In this document: in pieces, positions 15,942 to 24,134 of the stretch
Layout: the number at the start of each line of letters is the position of its first letter
Numbering within the stretch: position 1 is the stretch's first letter
Source of the DNA: Streptomyces sp. B3I8
Lineage (GTDB): Bacteria > Actinomycetota > Actinomycetes > Streptomycetales > Streptomycetaceae
Direction of reading: 5' to 3'
Length of the DNA stretch: 64,000 nucleotides
Assembly: GCF_030816915.1 (NCBI RefSeq)
Contig: NZ_JAUSYN010000002.1
Location: 1 to 64,000, forward strand
The notes under the pieces: model-generated
Databases searched by the model: none
What the model saw: only the letters and a program-made list of their open reading frames with translations
Told to the model about the DNA's origin: nothing
Translations under genes and position numbers: made by a program

Positions 15942-18305
15942 CTACTCTCCACTGTCGACGCCGGTGACGGTGCCGTCCTTGATGTACCGGGCCAGGTTGA
16001 GCTCCGGCGCGCCGAACCGCTCGCGGATCTCCTCGCCCCACAGCACCGGCTGCGTCCCCTCGTGCTTCACCAGGCCGGGGTTGACTCCGAGTTTGAACCC
16101 GCCGGGCAGCGGCCTGCCCTCGCGGTAGGGCAGGAAGTCCAGCGGCGAGGGTCCGGCGGCCGCGTAGACGACGCAGTCCGAGAGGACGGCGACGGGATAC
16201 TGTCCGGTGAACGCGGCGTGCTTGACGATCTTACGGTGCAGGTTGACCCGGGTGCGGGAGATGACCCCCGCCCGGATGTCCGGCCGCCAGGTGGGCCTGG
16301 CCAGGGCACGCCACGGCTCGCCCGGCCGCCAGCCCTCCCCCCTCGGGCGCTCACGCAGCTTGCCCAGACCGCCTTTGACGGTCGCTTTGATCGCCGAGAC
16401 GACGAGTGCCAGCTCCGGGTCGCGCTCCCGGTAGCCGTTCATCGCGGTGAGGAAGTCGGCCGGGGCGAGGTCGGCGGTGACACCGAGGTCGGCCATTGTC
16501 GCCAGGTAGGCGTCGCGCAGCCTGTTGTACCAGCCGTCCAGGTAACGGCCGTTCTCGTGGCGGACGTACGCCTCCAGCGGGCGTACCTCGTAGCCGAGCT
16601 CCGCCGCGTACGCCACGGTCGGCGTCGCGTACCAGGCGGGCCCTTCGGGGCGCTCACCCGTCGGTGTGAACGGCGACGGCAGGAGCGAACCGTCCAGCTC
16701 CACCCACTCCTTGCCGGACTTCACCCGTGACAGGTCGACATGGGAGAGGTCCACCAGCCACGAGCCGGGCAGTTTCGGATCGAAGGCCGGGTTCGTGAGG
16801 TGTGTCGGTGCGCCCAGGCCGACGACCAGGCCGTTGGCGCCGGCGGCGAAGGCCATGTTGACGTCGAGGCCGACCAGGTGGCGCAGGGTGCACTCGGCAT
16901 CGGTCATCGGCCGCGCCCAGTCGTACGCCTCCTCGAACAGTTTCTCCGCCGGGCCGCGGACGTGGAAGCGCGGCAGGCCGGCGAGGACCGGGTGGCCGTC
17001 CGGTGCCTCGCACGGTGCCGGATCGACCGGCTCCCTGCCGAGGCTGCCGGGGTTGTGCTCGGAGTGTCGCTTGCCGTCGGGGTCCGGCTCGGAAGCGCGC
17101 GTCGGCGGATGCAGCGCGGTCATCAATTCCAGTCCGGTCACAGCGGTCGAACCGCGCGGCGTCATCACCCTCGACGCGTACACGCCCAGTACTCGGGCGA
17201 GTTCGGCAGGCGGGAGTCCGCCGGCCTCGCCCCAGTGACGGCTGTCCAGGGCATGCCACGACGGGATGCACAGCTGGACGCACGCCCGTTCCGAGCCCTG
17301 CGCGGGGCGGTAGATCCGCGCCCACGGCCCGAACCCGCGCTTCGTCAGCTTCCACTGCGCCCGCGCGAGCTGTTTGACGACCTTGTGGCTCTCCGGCAGG
17401 CGCCCGGCGAGCCGCTCCTCCTCGGTGAGGGCGACGGGCAGACCGTAACGCTCCAGGGCCGCCTCGGTGAGCACGAGCAGCGGGTCGGCGTCCTTGCCCG
17501 GCGCGGCGAGCCTGGGCTGCCCGAGTCTCGCCTCGCGCAGCGTCCAGTCCACCAGGGCCGGAATGCTCCTGGCGGGTACGTCCAGGACCAGGCCGCCGGT
17601 GCAGTACGCCAGCGCTTTCCCGTCCTCGACGTCGACGACGGCCAGCGGCCCGTTCTCGAAGCGTGAGTCGGCTCCGTCCGCCCTGGAACCGGCCGGTACC
17701 GCCTTCCTGCCACTCGGCGGGTGCGACGTCGACGCCGTCGTGGTGCCGGTGGTGGGCGCCGGGCGGACCGCAGGGGTCGTGGCGGCGGCGTCGACGGCGA
17801 GGGGGGCGGGATGCCGAGTGTTCTGAGGTGCGGGCGCGGCGGTGGTGCCGGGTGCCTTCCCCATCGCTCCTGCCCACGCCTCCCCCCGCGCCTCCGCCGG
17901 AGCAGGAGCAGGATCAGGAGCGGGAGCGGGAGCGGGAGCAGGATCAGGAGCGGGAGCGGGAGCAGGATCAGGAGCGGGAGCGGGAGCAGGGGCGGGAGCA
18001 GGAGCAGGATCAGGAGCACCGGTGAACACGACAGACACCGGTACGGTCGGCCCCTCCACAGCGGGGTAGAGCTCCGCCAGCTGCCTGAGCAACCGCGCGT
18101 ACGCCTCGCGCTCCGGCCCACGCGGCTCGGTGGGTTTCTTCGCCGACTCCCAGCCGGACACCGTCGCCCGACGCACCTTCAGAGCGGCCGCCACCTCGTC
18201 CAACGTCAGGCCGTGCGCGGTGCGAAGCCGCTTGCGCTCCTCCGCCGGCGGCAGTGGCGAGCGGGACGCCACCAGCGCATCGACCGCGTCGAACAACTCG
18301 GACAT
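15942..18305 (-). CDS. tap: Telomere-associated protein Tap
   Basis: 787 residues. The N-terminal helix-turn-helix (LTLDEVAAALKVRRATVSGW) is followed by a Pro/Ala linker of PAPAPAPDP repeats at about residues 95-140. A long conserved body follows (VLDVPARSIPALVDWTLREA, KVVKQLARAQWKLTKRGFGP, GLDVNMAFAAGANGLVVGLG, VVSAIKATVKGGLGKLRERP). Tap binds the folded 3' telomeric overhang and recruits Tpg to it. The ATG at 18305 begins the conserved MSELFDAVDALVASRSPLPP. The linker DNA (17890-18020) is a repeat of gcgggagcaggatcaggagc type and makes this Tap somewhat longer than usual. Confidence 0.95.
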   Translation of the reverse strand: MSELFDAVDALVASRSPLPPAEERKRLRTAHGLTLDEVAAALKVRRATVSGWESAKKPTEPRGPEREAYARLLRQLAELYPAVEGPTVPVSVVFTGAPDPAPAPAPAPAPAPDPAPAPAPDPAPAPAPAPDPAPAPAEARGEAWAGAMGKAPGTTAAPAPQNTRHPAPLAVDAAATTPAVRPAPTTGTTTASTSHPPSGRKAVPAGSRADGADSRFENGPLAVVDVEDGKALAYCTGGLVLDVPARSIPALVDWTLREARLGQPRLAAPGKDADPLLVLTEAALERYGLPVALTEEERLAGRLPESHKVVKQLARAQWKLTKRGFGPWARIYRPAQGSERACVQLCIPSWHALDSRHWGEAGGLPPAELARVLGVYASRVMTPRGSTAVTGLELMTALHPPTRASEPDPDGKRHSEHNPGSLGREPVDPAPCEAPDGHPVLAGLPRFHVRGPAEKLFEEAYDWARPMTDAECTLRHLVGLDVNMAFAAGANGLVVGLGAPTHLTNPAFDPKLPGSWLVDLSHVDLSRVKSGKEWVELDGSLLPSPFTPTGERPEGPAWYATPTVAYAAELGYEVRPLEAYVRHENGRYLDGWYNRLRDAYLATMADLGVTADLAPADFLTAMNGYRERDPELALVVSAIKATVKGGLGKLRERPRGEGWRPGEPWRALARPTWRPDIRAGVISRTRVNLHRKIVKHAAFTGQYPVAVLSDCVVYAAAGPSPLDFLPYREGRPLPGGFKLGVNPGLVKHEGTQPVLWGEEIRERFGAPELNLARYIKDGTVTGVDSGE

Positions 18306-18327
18306 GGAACACCTCCCGCGCCTCACT

Positions 18328-18850
18328 CTAATCGGGGAACCGTATGAGTCGCGCACCATTCGCGTACGCGGTGCGTACGGCCGGCTCCTGAAGGGCGGCA
18401 TCGGCGGCCTCCGGCATCGATGCCGGGGTGGATGCGGGCGCGGGAGCCGGCCGGGGCTGCTTCTTCAGACCGAGCCCGGTCAGGGCGCCGCCGAGGGTTC
18501 CCGCGGCGGCGACCCGTCCGGCCTCCCGGAGCCCGTCGATCAGCCCGTTCGTGTCGGGGCGAGGGCCGGAGCAGGAGTTCGCCACCGCGACCAGCGCCGC
18601 GAAGCCGAGGGTGCCTCCGATCCGGCGGCATGTGGAGGCGAGCCCTGCTGTGCCGGTTCGGCACCCGAAGACCCCGCGACGGAGAGGGGCGGGAAAGGCG
18701 AAGCCGCCACTGGCACCCCAGATCGCGATGCCTCTCGATCAGCGCGAGGACCGCAAGCAGCAGCGCGTCGGCGGCCGGTGCGCCGGGGCCCTCGGCCGAG
18801 GCCCAGCCCTTGGCCGGACCGCTGACCAGACCGAACACGGTCCCGGTGGT
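18328..18850 (-). pseudogene. Possible small membrane protein upstream of tap, frameshifted
   Basis: Not recognised. An intact 85-codon frame from ATG 18585 ends 22 bases before tap. Its reading extends upstream without a start as GLASTCRRIGGTLGFAALVA, a plausible membrane segment, and continues as REAGRVAAAGTLGGALTG. Further upstream, protein-like sequence is in another frame (TVFGLVSGPAKGWASAEGPG, then ADALLLAVLALIERHRD). A single shift near 18725 would join them. It may be a decayed first gene of the tap operon, or only the short ORF may be real. Confidence 0.35.
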
Positions 18851-18876
18851 TGTCGCCGTGCTCGTAGGATGGCTCC

Positions 18877-20076
18877 ATGCGTGGGGCCGAGTCGAAGCCT
18901 TGCTTGTCGGACGGGCCGAAGGAGTCCGACGGGCCGCAGGTGCCGGAAGGGTTGCAGGTGCCAGAAGGGCTGCAGGTGCCAAAAGGGCCGCAGGTGCCAG
19001 AAGGGTTGCAGCGGCCGGAAGGGGTACGGAGGCCGGACGCGCCACGGGGGCCGACGGCGCACATGTCCGCGTTGCGGCTGCTCGTCGCCGGGCTGGAGGG
19101 AACGAGCGGTGACGGGGCCGTCCTGGCCCGCCGGGCCGGTCTGACCGGGCTCATGTCGGCCGACATGGATGCCCGTGTCCCCACGGACTGCCTCAGCCGG
19201 CTCTGGCGGCTGCGGCTGGGCGCGTCCGACGATCCCTGTCTCGGGGTGAAGGCGGCCGGTCACTGGCGCTTCGGGCGGCTTCGGCTGATGGACTACCTGG
19301 TCGCCAACGTCCCCACGCTCGCCGAGGTGTTCACGGTGACGGAGCGGTACTCGGCCCTCCTCAACACCGCGCCCAACAAGATAGGGCTGGCTGGTGACGC
19401 GAGGAACCCTGGAAGCCCGGGAGGCCCGGGGACGGTCACCTACCAGATCCGCTCGGGCGATCCCGAGGTCGACGCGATGGCCAGCCAGTACGCGCTGGCG
19501 ACGGTGCTGTTCCGGGCGCGGTACGTGACCGGGCGGGAGATCCGCCCATTGCACGTCGGGCTGACGTCGTGCGCGCCGGCACATCACCGGGAGCTGGCCG
19601 TCCGTTTCGGCGCGCGGCGGCTCGATTTCGACGCCGACGCCACCACCATGACTCTCGCGGCCGACGACCTGTCGCTCCCGCTGCCGGACGCCGACGCCCG
19701 GCTCGGCGCGGTCCTGCGACAGCACGCGGCCGACGTGATCGCGGCCCAGGCGGTCCCCTCGCCCTGGGCGGACCGGCTCCGGCAGGTGATCACCGCGCAG
19801 CTGGCGGACGGCGGCCTGTCGCTGCCGGTGGTGGCGAGGGCGCTGGCACTGAGCCCGCGGAGCCTGCAGCGCCGCTTGACGGAGGAGGGCACCACCTGGC
19901 GGGACCTCGTCGACACGGTGCGCCGTGACCGCGCCACCGCACTGCTCGCCCGGGGGGCGAGCCGGAAAGAGGTCGCCGCACGGCTGGGCTTCGGCGACAC
20001 CCGCGCGCTCCGCGGTGCGCTGCGCCGCTGGCACACGAACGGCGCCCCGGTGAGATCGCCGGGCCGGCCACGCTGA
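18877..20076 (+). CDS. AraC-family regulator with arabinose-binding-type N-domain
   Basis: 399 residues from the first ATG, or 337 from ATG 19063, where family similarity begins (MSALRLLVAGLEG). The N-terminal effector domain (about residues 75-270: VPTDCLSRLWRLRLGASDDP, PTLAEVFTVTERYSALLNTA) is of the OruR/ArgR-like type, and a C-terminal AraC helix-turn-helix follows (LPVVARALALSPRSLQRRL, then EVAARLGFGDTRALRGALRR). If the longer start is used, the protein carries four VPEGLQ-like hexapeptide repeats encoded by 18-bp tandem repeats. It precedes an alpha/beta hydrolase on the same strand and may regulate it. Confidence 0.85.
   Translation: MRGAESKPCLSDGPKESDGPQVPEGLQVPEGLQVPKGPQVPEGLQRPEGVRRPDAPRGPTAHMSALRLLVAGLEGTSGDGAVLARRAGLTGLMSADMDARVPTDCLSRLWRLRLGASDDPCLGVKAAGHWRFGRLRLMDYLVANVPTLAEVFTVTERYSALLNTAPNKIGLAGDARNPGSPGGPGTVTYQIRSGDPEVDAMASQYALATVLFRARYVTGREIRPLHVGLTSCAPAHHRELAVRFGARRLDFDADATTMTLAADDLSLPLPDADARLGAVLRQHAADVIAAQAVPSPWADRLRQVITAQLADGGLSLPVVARALALSPRSLQRRLTEEGTTWRDLVDTVRRDRATALLARGASRKEVAARLGFGDTRALRGALRRWHTNGAPVRSPGRPR
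18940..19011. repeat. 18-bp tandem repeat in the AraC N-terminal region
   Basis: Four copies of gtgccggaagggttgcag with one to three substitutions each, with partial copies on both sides. In frame it encodes VPEGLQ, VPEGLQ, VPKGPQ, VPEGLQ. It lies between the two candidate starts of the AraC gene. Confidence 0.85.
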
Positions 20077-20086
20077 CGTGAGGCAG

Positions 20087-20174
20087 CCGCCGCGCGACAC
20101 CGCCGGGCCCGTCGGGCCGGTGCGAGGGAACCGCCGCGCGACATCACCGAACCCGTCACGCCGGCGCGAGAGAA
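20087..20174. repeat. Imperfect 44-bp tandem repeat
   Basis: Two copies (20087-20130 and 20131-20174), both starting ccgccgcgcgaca and ending gcgag-gaa, with about eight differences. They lie just after the AraC stop and before the hydrolase. Function is not evident. Confidence 0.65.
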
Positions 20175-20261
20175 CCGCCTTGTGGCGTGCCGGAGCCTCC
20201 GCACGGGCGGGCCGGGGCCGCGAGGATCGTTCACGGTTCATCACGCGGGAAAGGCGGACAG

Positions 20262-21449
20262 ATGATGGTGAGCGACCAGGAGATCGTCGAACGGTTCCCG
20301 GTGGGGTACTACCCGCTGCACCCGAACGTCTCCCTCAACTTCCAGCTCAACCGGTTCTACGGCTGGGCGAACGAGGAGCGGATGCTGGAGGAGATGCGGG
20401 CGGTGGCGCCGCGCATCTCGGACTATGCCGACTGGACGCGGGTGATGCTGGAACTCAGCGACGAGGCGCTGGCGGCCGGCCGCCACCTGCCCGCCGCCTA
20501 CTACGCCCGCGCGGCGCAGTTCTTCCTCCGTCCCGACGATCCGCGGTTCGCGCCCGCCCAGCGGCGCTTCCTCGACAACGCCGAGGCCGGGAACGGCGTC
20601 ACCGCCGCGGACCGCCACCTGGTCCCGTACGGAGCGACACGGCTCACGGCCTACCGCTTCACCCCGGCGCGGCCGCGCGGGACGATCGTCGTCTTCGGCG
20701 GGTACGACAGCTACATCGCGGAATGGCTGCCGGCCGCGCTCGCCCTGCGCGACGCCGGGCTGGACACCGTGATCTTCGACGGGCCCGGTCAGGGCACGGT
20801 GCTGGACGCGGGCACCCCCATGACCCCGGACTGGCACCTGCCGGTGGCCGCCGTCCTGGACCACTTCGGTCTGTCCGACGTCACCCTGGCGGGCTTCTCC
20901 CTCGGCGGTTGTCTGGTGATGCGTGCGGCCGCGCGCGAGCCCCGGGTCGGCCGGGTGATCGCCTGGGACATCCTCACCGGCCTTCTCGAGGCCTCCCGCA
21001 CGTTGTTCGATTCCGTCGGCCTCGGCGCGCTCGTGGCGCACTTCGAGAGCCTCCCCGCGCCGGTGTTCGACGCCGCCATCGAGGAGGGGTGCAGGGCCGA
21101 CCTGCTGCTGGAGTGGTTCGTCCAGCAGGGCAGGCGGGTGATGGGCGCGGACACGCCGACCTCTCTCTTCGAGGCCTGGAACAGGTACCGCACCGACGAC
21201 GTCTCGCACCTGGTCACCCAGGACGTCCTGCTTCTGGCCGGCGCCGCGGACCACTACGTGCCGTTGCGCATGCTGGGTGACCAGGTGCTGACACTGCCCG
21301 CCGCGCGATCGGTCTGTGCGCGCGTGTTCACCGAGGCGGAACAGGCACAGAACCACTGCCAGATCGGCAACCAGGGTCTGGCACTCAAGGTGATCCTCGA
21401 CTGGCTGGACCAGGTCGGCGGTCGGAGTGCGGATCCGACCGCCCCGTAG
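20262..21449 (+). CDS. Alpha/beta hydrolase
   Basis: 395 residues. An N-terminal helical region (FQLNRFYGWANEERMLEEMR) precedes an alpha/beta-hydrolase core: GTIVVFGGYDSYIAEW (oxyanion region), nucleophile elbow GFSLGG with Ser213, acid in AGAADHYVPLR and catalytic His in QAQNHCQIGNQ. The helical cap ahead of the core resembles the FrsA/DUF1100 and pseudooxynicotine-hydrolase branch. It probably hydrolyses a C-C or ester bond in an unknown compound. The start at 20262 follows gaaaggcggacag; ATG 20265 is equally possible. Confidence 0.88.
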   Translation: MMVSDQEIVERFPVGYYPLHPNVSLNFQLNRFYGWANEERMLEEMRAVAPRISDYADWTRVMLELSDEALAAGRHLPAAYYARAAQFFLRPDDPRFAPAQRRFLDNAEAGNGVTAADRHLVPYGATRLTAYRFTPARPRGTIVVFGGYDSYIAEWLPAALALRDAGLDTVIFDGPGQGTVLDAGTPMTPDWHLPVAAVLDHFGLSDVTLAGFSLGGCLVMRAAAREPRVGRVIAWDILTGLLEASRTLFDSVGLGALVAHFESLPAPVFDAAIEEGCRADLLLEWFVQQGRRVMGADTPTSLFEAWNRYRTDDVSHLVTQDVLLLAGAADHYVPLRMLGDQVLTLPAARSVCARVFTEAEQAQNHCQIGNQGLALKVILDWLDQVGGRSADPTAP

Positions 21450-21514
21450 CCGCTCGGTTGAGTGCGGAAGCGGCAGCCGAAGCGGTCGCGGTGCCGGCGG
21501 CCGGTGGCCGGGGT

Positions 21515-22048
21515 TCAGGGACGCGGACCCAGGATCTCGAGGTTGTGGGTCTCCGTGTCGAAGCTGCGCAGGGTGGTGAGCGAGACCGACAGCGGTGGCA
21601 CCGGCAGCAGTTCGGGGACGCGTCGGCCCGCGAAGGCACCTGCTCGCCGGGTACGGCCGAGGGTGACGTGCGGGCTCCAGCGGCCGGGTTCATGGAAGGG
21701 GCTGAGGGTCTCGGGCGGACTGTCCGAGACCACCGCCTCCCACACCCGGCGGTGCAGACCGGTCAGCGCGGCGTCGGGCTCCAGCGACCAGGCCAGCACC
21801 GAGGTGGGTCTCTCGAAGCGGACCACGCCGGTGAACCGCACCGGCAGCGGCAGTCCGGCGGCCACCTCGGCGAGTTCCCAGCGGATCGGGGCGGTCAGCT
21901 CCGGGCAGGCGGCCAGGGTGACGTGCGGACTGTTGGTCGGGGAGCGGTGGCGCGCCTGGCTGGGCAGCCCCGCGTCCGCCAGTCGCCGCCAGGCCTCCCG
22001 GACCGTTGATTCCGCCGCCTCGTCCAACAAGAGCTCGACCGTGCGCAC
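21515..22048 (-). CDS. 2'-5' RNA ligase-like (2H phosphoesterase) protein
   Basis: 177 residues with the two H-x-T-x motifs that define the 2H phosphoesterase fold: SPHVTLAA (His42) and SPHVTLGR (His127), about 85 residues apart as expected. Family members act on 2',3'-cyclic phosphate or 2'-5' linked ends of RNA or on small cyclic nucleotides; the exact substrate cannot be predicted. It stands alone, converging with the hydrolase and followed at its 5' side by a GlxA-type regulator on the same strand. Confidence 0.88.
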   Translation of the reverse strand: MRTVELLLDEAAESTVREAWRRLADAGLPSQARHRSPTNSPHVTLAACPELTAPIRWELAEVAAGLPLPVRFTGVVRFERPTSVLAWSLEPDAALTGLHRRVWEAVVSDSPPETLSPFHEPGRWSPHVTLGRTRRAGAFAGRRVPELLPVPPLSVSLTTLRSFDTETHNLEILGPRP

Positions 22049-22168
22049 CGACCCAGCCTATCGAGCCGTGCGCCCGTCGGGCCGCCCCGGCTTCTCGCCG
22101 GGCGGGGCGCGGAGGCGGGGGCGCGGAGGCAGGAGCAGGAGGCGCCCGGTGCCATGCCGCGCCGGGTG

Positions 22169-23209
22169 TCATGCCGCGTCGGGTCCGAAGCGACGTTTGT
22201 ACGCCGACGGCGTGATGCCGGTCTCACGGCGCATGAGCCTGCGCAGATTGGCGGCGCTGCCCAGACCGCTGCGGCGCGCGACCACCTCGAACCGGGACTC
22301 GCCCCGTTCGATCAGGCGGCAGGCCAGGGTGAGCCGCTCCCCCGTGAGCCACGCCAACGGCGTGGTGCCCAGTTGGGCCTGGAACCGGCGATGCAGCGTC
22401 GCCGCGCTGACCGCCGCCCGCGCCGCGAGGCCGGACACGGTGAGCGGTGAGTCCAGCCGTTCCTGGGCCCAGGTCAGGAGGGGCGCCAGGGACTCGTCCG
22501 GCAGGTCGGGAACGGGGCGTTCCACGAACTGCCGCTGCCCGCCGTCCCGGTGTGCCGCGAAGACCAGTCGTCGGCTCACGAAGTTGGCGATCTCCGCGCC
22601 GTGGTCGCGGCGGACCACGTGCAGCCCGAGGTCGAGCGCGGCCGCGCTGCCGGCGGCGGTGAGGATGTCACCGTCGTCCACGAACAGCACGTCCGCCTCG
22701 AGGCGCACGGAGGGGAAGCGGCTCCGGAAGGAGTCCGCCCACTGCCAGTGCGCGGTGGCCCGGCGCCCGTCGAGGACTCCGGCCTCCGCGAGGGTGAAGG
22801 CGCCGCTGCAGAGGCCGATCAGACGCGCCCCGCGTGCGTGCGCCCGTCGGACGGCGTCGAGCACGGCGGGACGCCGGGGCACCTCGACGTCGGGTCGGTT
22901 GGGGACGATCAGGGTGTCCGCGGTGTCGGCCGCCTCCAGACCGGCGACTCCGGTGAGGGTGAAGAACCCGTCCCGCATCACGGTGCGGGGTTCGGGCGAG
23001 CAGAGCCGGAAATCGTACAGGTCACGGCCGATCTCGGGTCTGTGCAGGCCGAAGATCTCGCTCGCGCAGCCCAGTTCGAACGGATTGGAGTTCTCGTCCA
23101 CGATGACGACGACCCGGTGTGCTCCGGTCCCGGTCCCGGGGATCGCCCCGGTCCCGGTCCCGGTTCCGGTCCCGATCCCGGGCATCGCGTGCGAGGATTC
23201 TTTCGTCAT
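22169..23209 (-). CDS. GlxA-family transcriptional regulator (DJ-1/PfpI + AraC HTH)
   Basis: 346 residues. After a GT-rich N-terminus (GIGTGTGTGTG, encoded by cggtcc/cgggac-type short repeats) comes a DJ-1/PfpI domain, with LIGLCSGAFTLAEAG carrying the nucleophile-elbow Cys. A C-terminal AraC-type DNA-binding domain follows (TVSGLAARAAVSAATLHRRF, then RRSGLGSAANLRRLMRRETG). It is divergent from a small cupin gene across a 52-bp gap, so the two probably share a regulatory region. Confidence 0.9.
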   Translation of the reverse strand: MTKESSHAMPGIGTGTGTGTGAIPGTGTGAHRVVVIVDENSNPFELGCASEIFGLHRPEIGRDLYDFRLCSPEPRTVMRDGFFTLTGVAGLEAADTADTLIVPNRPDVEVPRRPAVLDAVRRAHARGARLIGLCSGAFTLAEAGVLDGRRATAHWQWADSFRSRFPSVRLEADVLFVDDGDILTAAGSAAALDLGLHVVRRDHGAEIANFVSRRLVFAAHRDGGQRQFVERPVPDLPDESLAPLLTWAQERLDSPLTVSGLAARAAVSAATLHRRFQAQLGTTPLAWLTGERLTLACRLIERGESRFEVVARRSGLGSAANLRRLMRRETGITPSAYKRRFGPDAA

Positions 23210-23261
23210 GTGCGATTCCTAGCACTCGCGCCGGTCCTGCGGAACGGCACAGGATGAATCC

Positions 23262-23693
23262 ATGAGCGACGAGAACTCGAACGCGAGCAATGCAGTCATG
23301 AGCACCGAGCCCATCCCCCTCGGCGAAGCCCTGGCCTCCTTCGACACCCCTTGGAGCCCCCGCATCGTCACCCGTGTCAACGACTACGACGTGCGCATCG
23401 CCAAGGCGGAGGGCGAACACGTCTGGCACGTCCACGACCACACCGACGAGTTCTTCCTGGTGCTCGACGGTGAGCTGCACATCTCCTTGCGCGAGCCCGA
23501 CGGGGAACGCACGGTACTGCTCCCCCGGGGCGCGGTCTTCACCGTTCCTCGCGGCACGGAGCACAAGCCGCACGCTCCGTCCGGTGCCGCCTTCCTGATG
23601 TTCGAGCCCACCGGCACACCCACCCTGGGCGACCGCCACGACGGCACCGCGCACTCCGTGCACTCGACGACCGGACAGCCGCTCAACACCTGA
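23262..23693 (+). CDS. Cupin-domain protein
   Basis: 143 residues. The cupin 1 motif is GEHVWHVHDHTDEFFLVLDG (His, His, Glu metal ligands), and cupin 2 is LPRGAVFTVPRGTEHKPHAP with its His. It resembles small cupins of the mannose-6-phosphate-isomerase-like group that are frequent beside GlxA or XRE regulators. It probably binds a metal; reaction unknown. An internal ATG twelve codons downstream is a possible alternative start. Confidence 0.88.
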   Translation: MSDENSNASNAVMSTEPIPLGEALASFDTPWSPRIVTRVNDYDVRIAKAEGEHVWHVHDHTDEFFLVLDGELHISLREPDGERTVLLPRGAVFTVPRGTEHKPHAPSGAAFLMFEPTGTPTLGDRHDGTAHSVHSTTGQPLNT

Positions 23694-24049
23694 GTGCACC
23701 ACCCCGCGGGGTCGCGTCCGCGCTGTCCCAGCCACACCCCCTCTCGCATGAGGACCGAAGGCGACCTTCCAGGCGGTCCAGGCACTCGCGGCAGCCGACC
23801 GAAGGATCCATCAAGGTGTCACTGCCGACGGCGAACGCACCGGCAGGCTCACCAATGGGTTCACCGGCCGTTTCGGACACGGGACACGGCCACCGCGCCG
23901 ACGGACCGGACCGTCCTGAACGGACTGAAAGCGTTCAATCGGCACAACAAAACCCGCCCACTGCGTGCACTCCCACCCGGCGCCGCTCGCCAATCACCTC
24001 CTCTCCTACCGCATTTCCCCTGTTGGCACGCCGAATTGACGCACACGCA
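23694..24049. other. Spacer upstream of the rhamnosidase
   Basis: No supported gene. The stretch around 23930-24060 is less GC-rich than its surroundings, as expected of a promoter-proximal region. Confidence 0.4.
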
Positions 24050-24109
24050 TTGACCCACTCGCCCACTCACCCCTACGGTTGCCGCGCTCCTCTGGTTTGA
24101 ATCGATTCA
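24050..24109 (+). promoter_or_regulatory. Promoter and LacI-type operator of the rhamnosidase gene
   Basis: TTGACC at 24050-24055 and TACGGT at 24074-24079, 18 bp apart, form a housekeeping-like promoter. Downstream lies the perfect 12-bp palindrome TGAATCGATTCA at 24098-24109, with the central CG typical of LacI-family operators, about 25 bases before the GTG start. No LacI gene is present nearby, so a regulator encoded elsewhere is inferred. Confidence 0.6.
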
Positions 24110-24134
24110 TTCCTACTCCGTGTGAGGTGGCGCA

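Noticed and set aside
15300..16730. Plus-strand frames opposite tpg and tap
   Set aside because: Shadows; tpg and tap are unmistakable on the minus strand.
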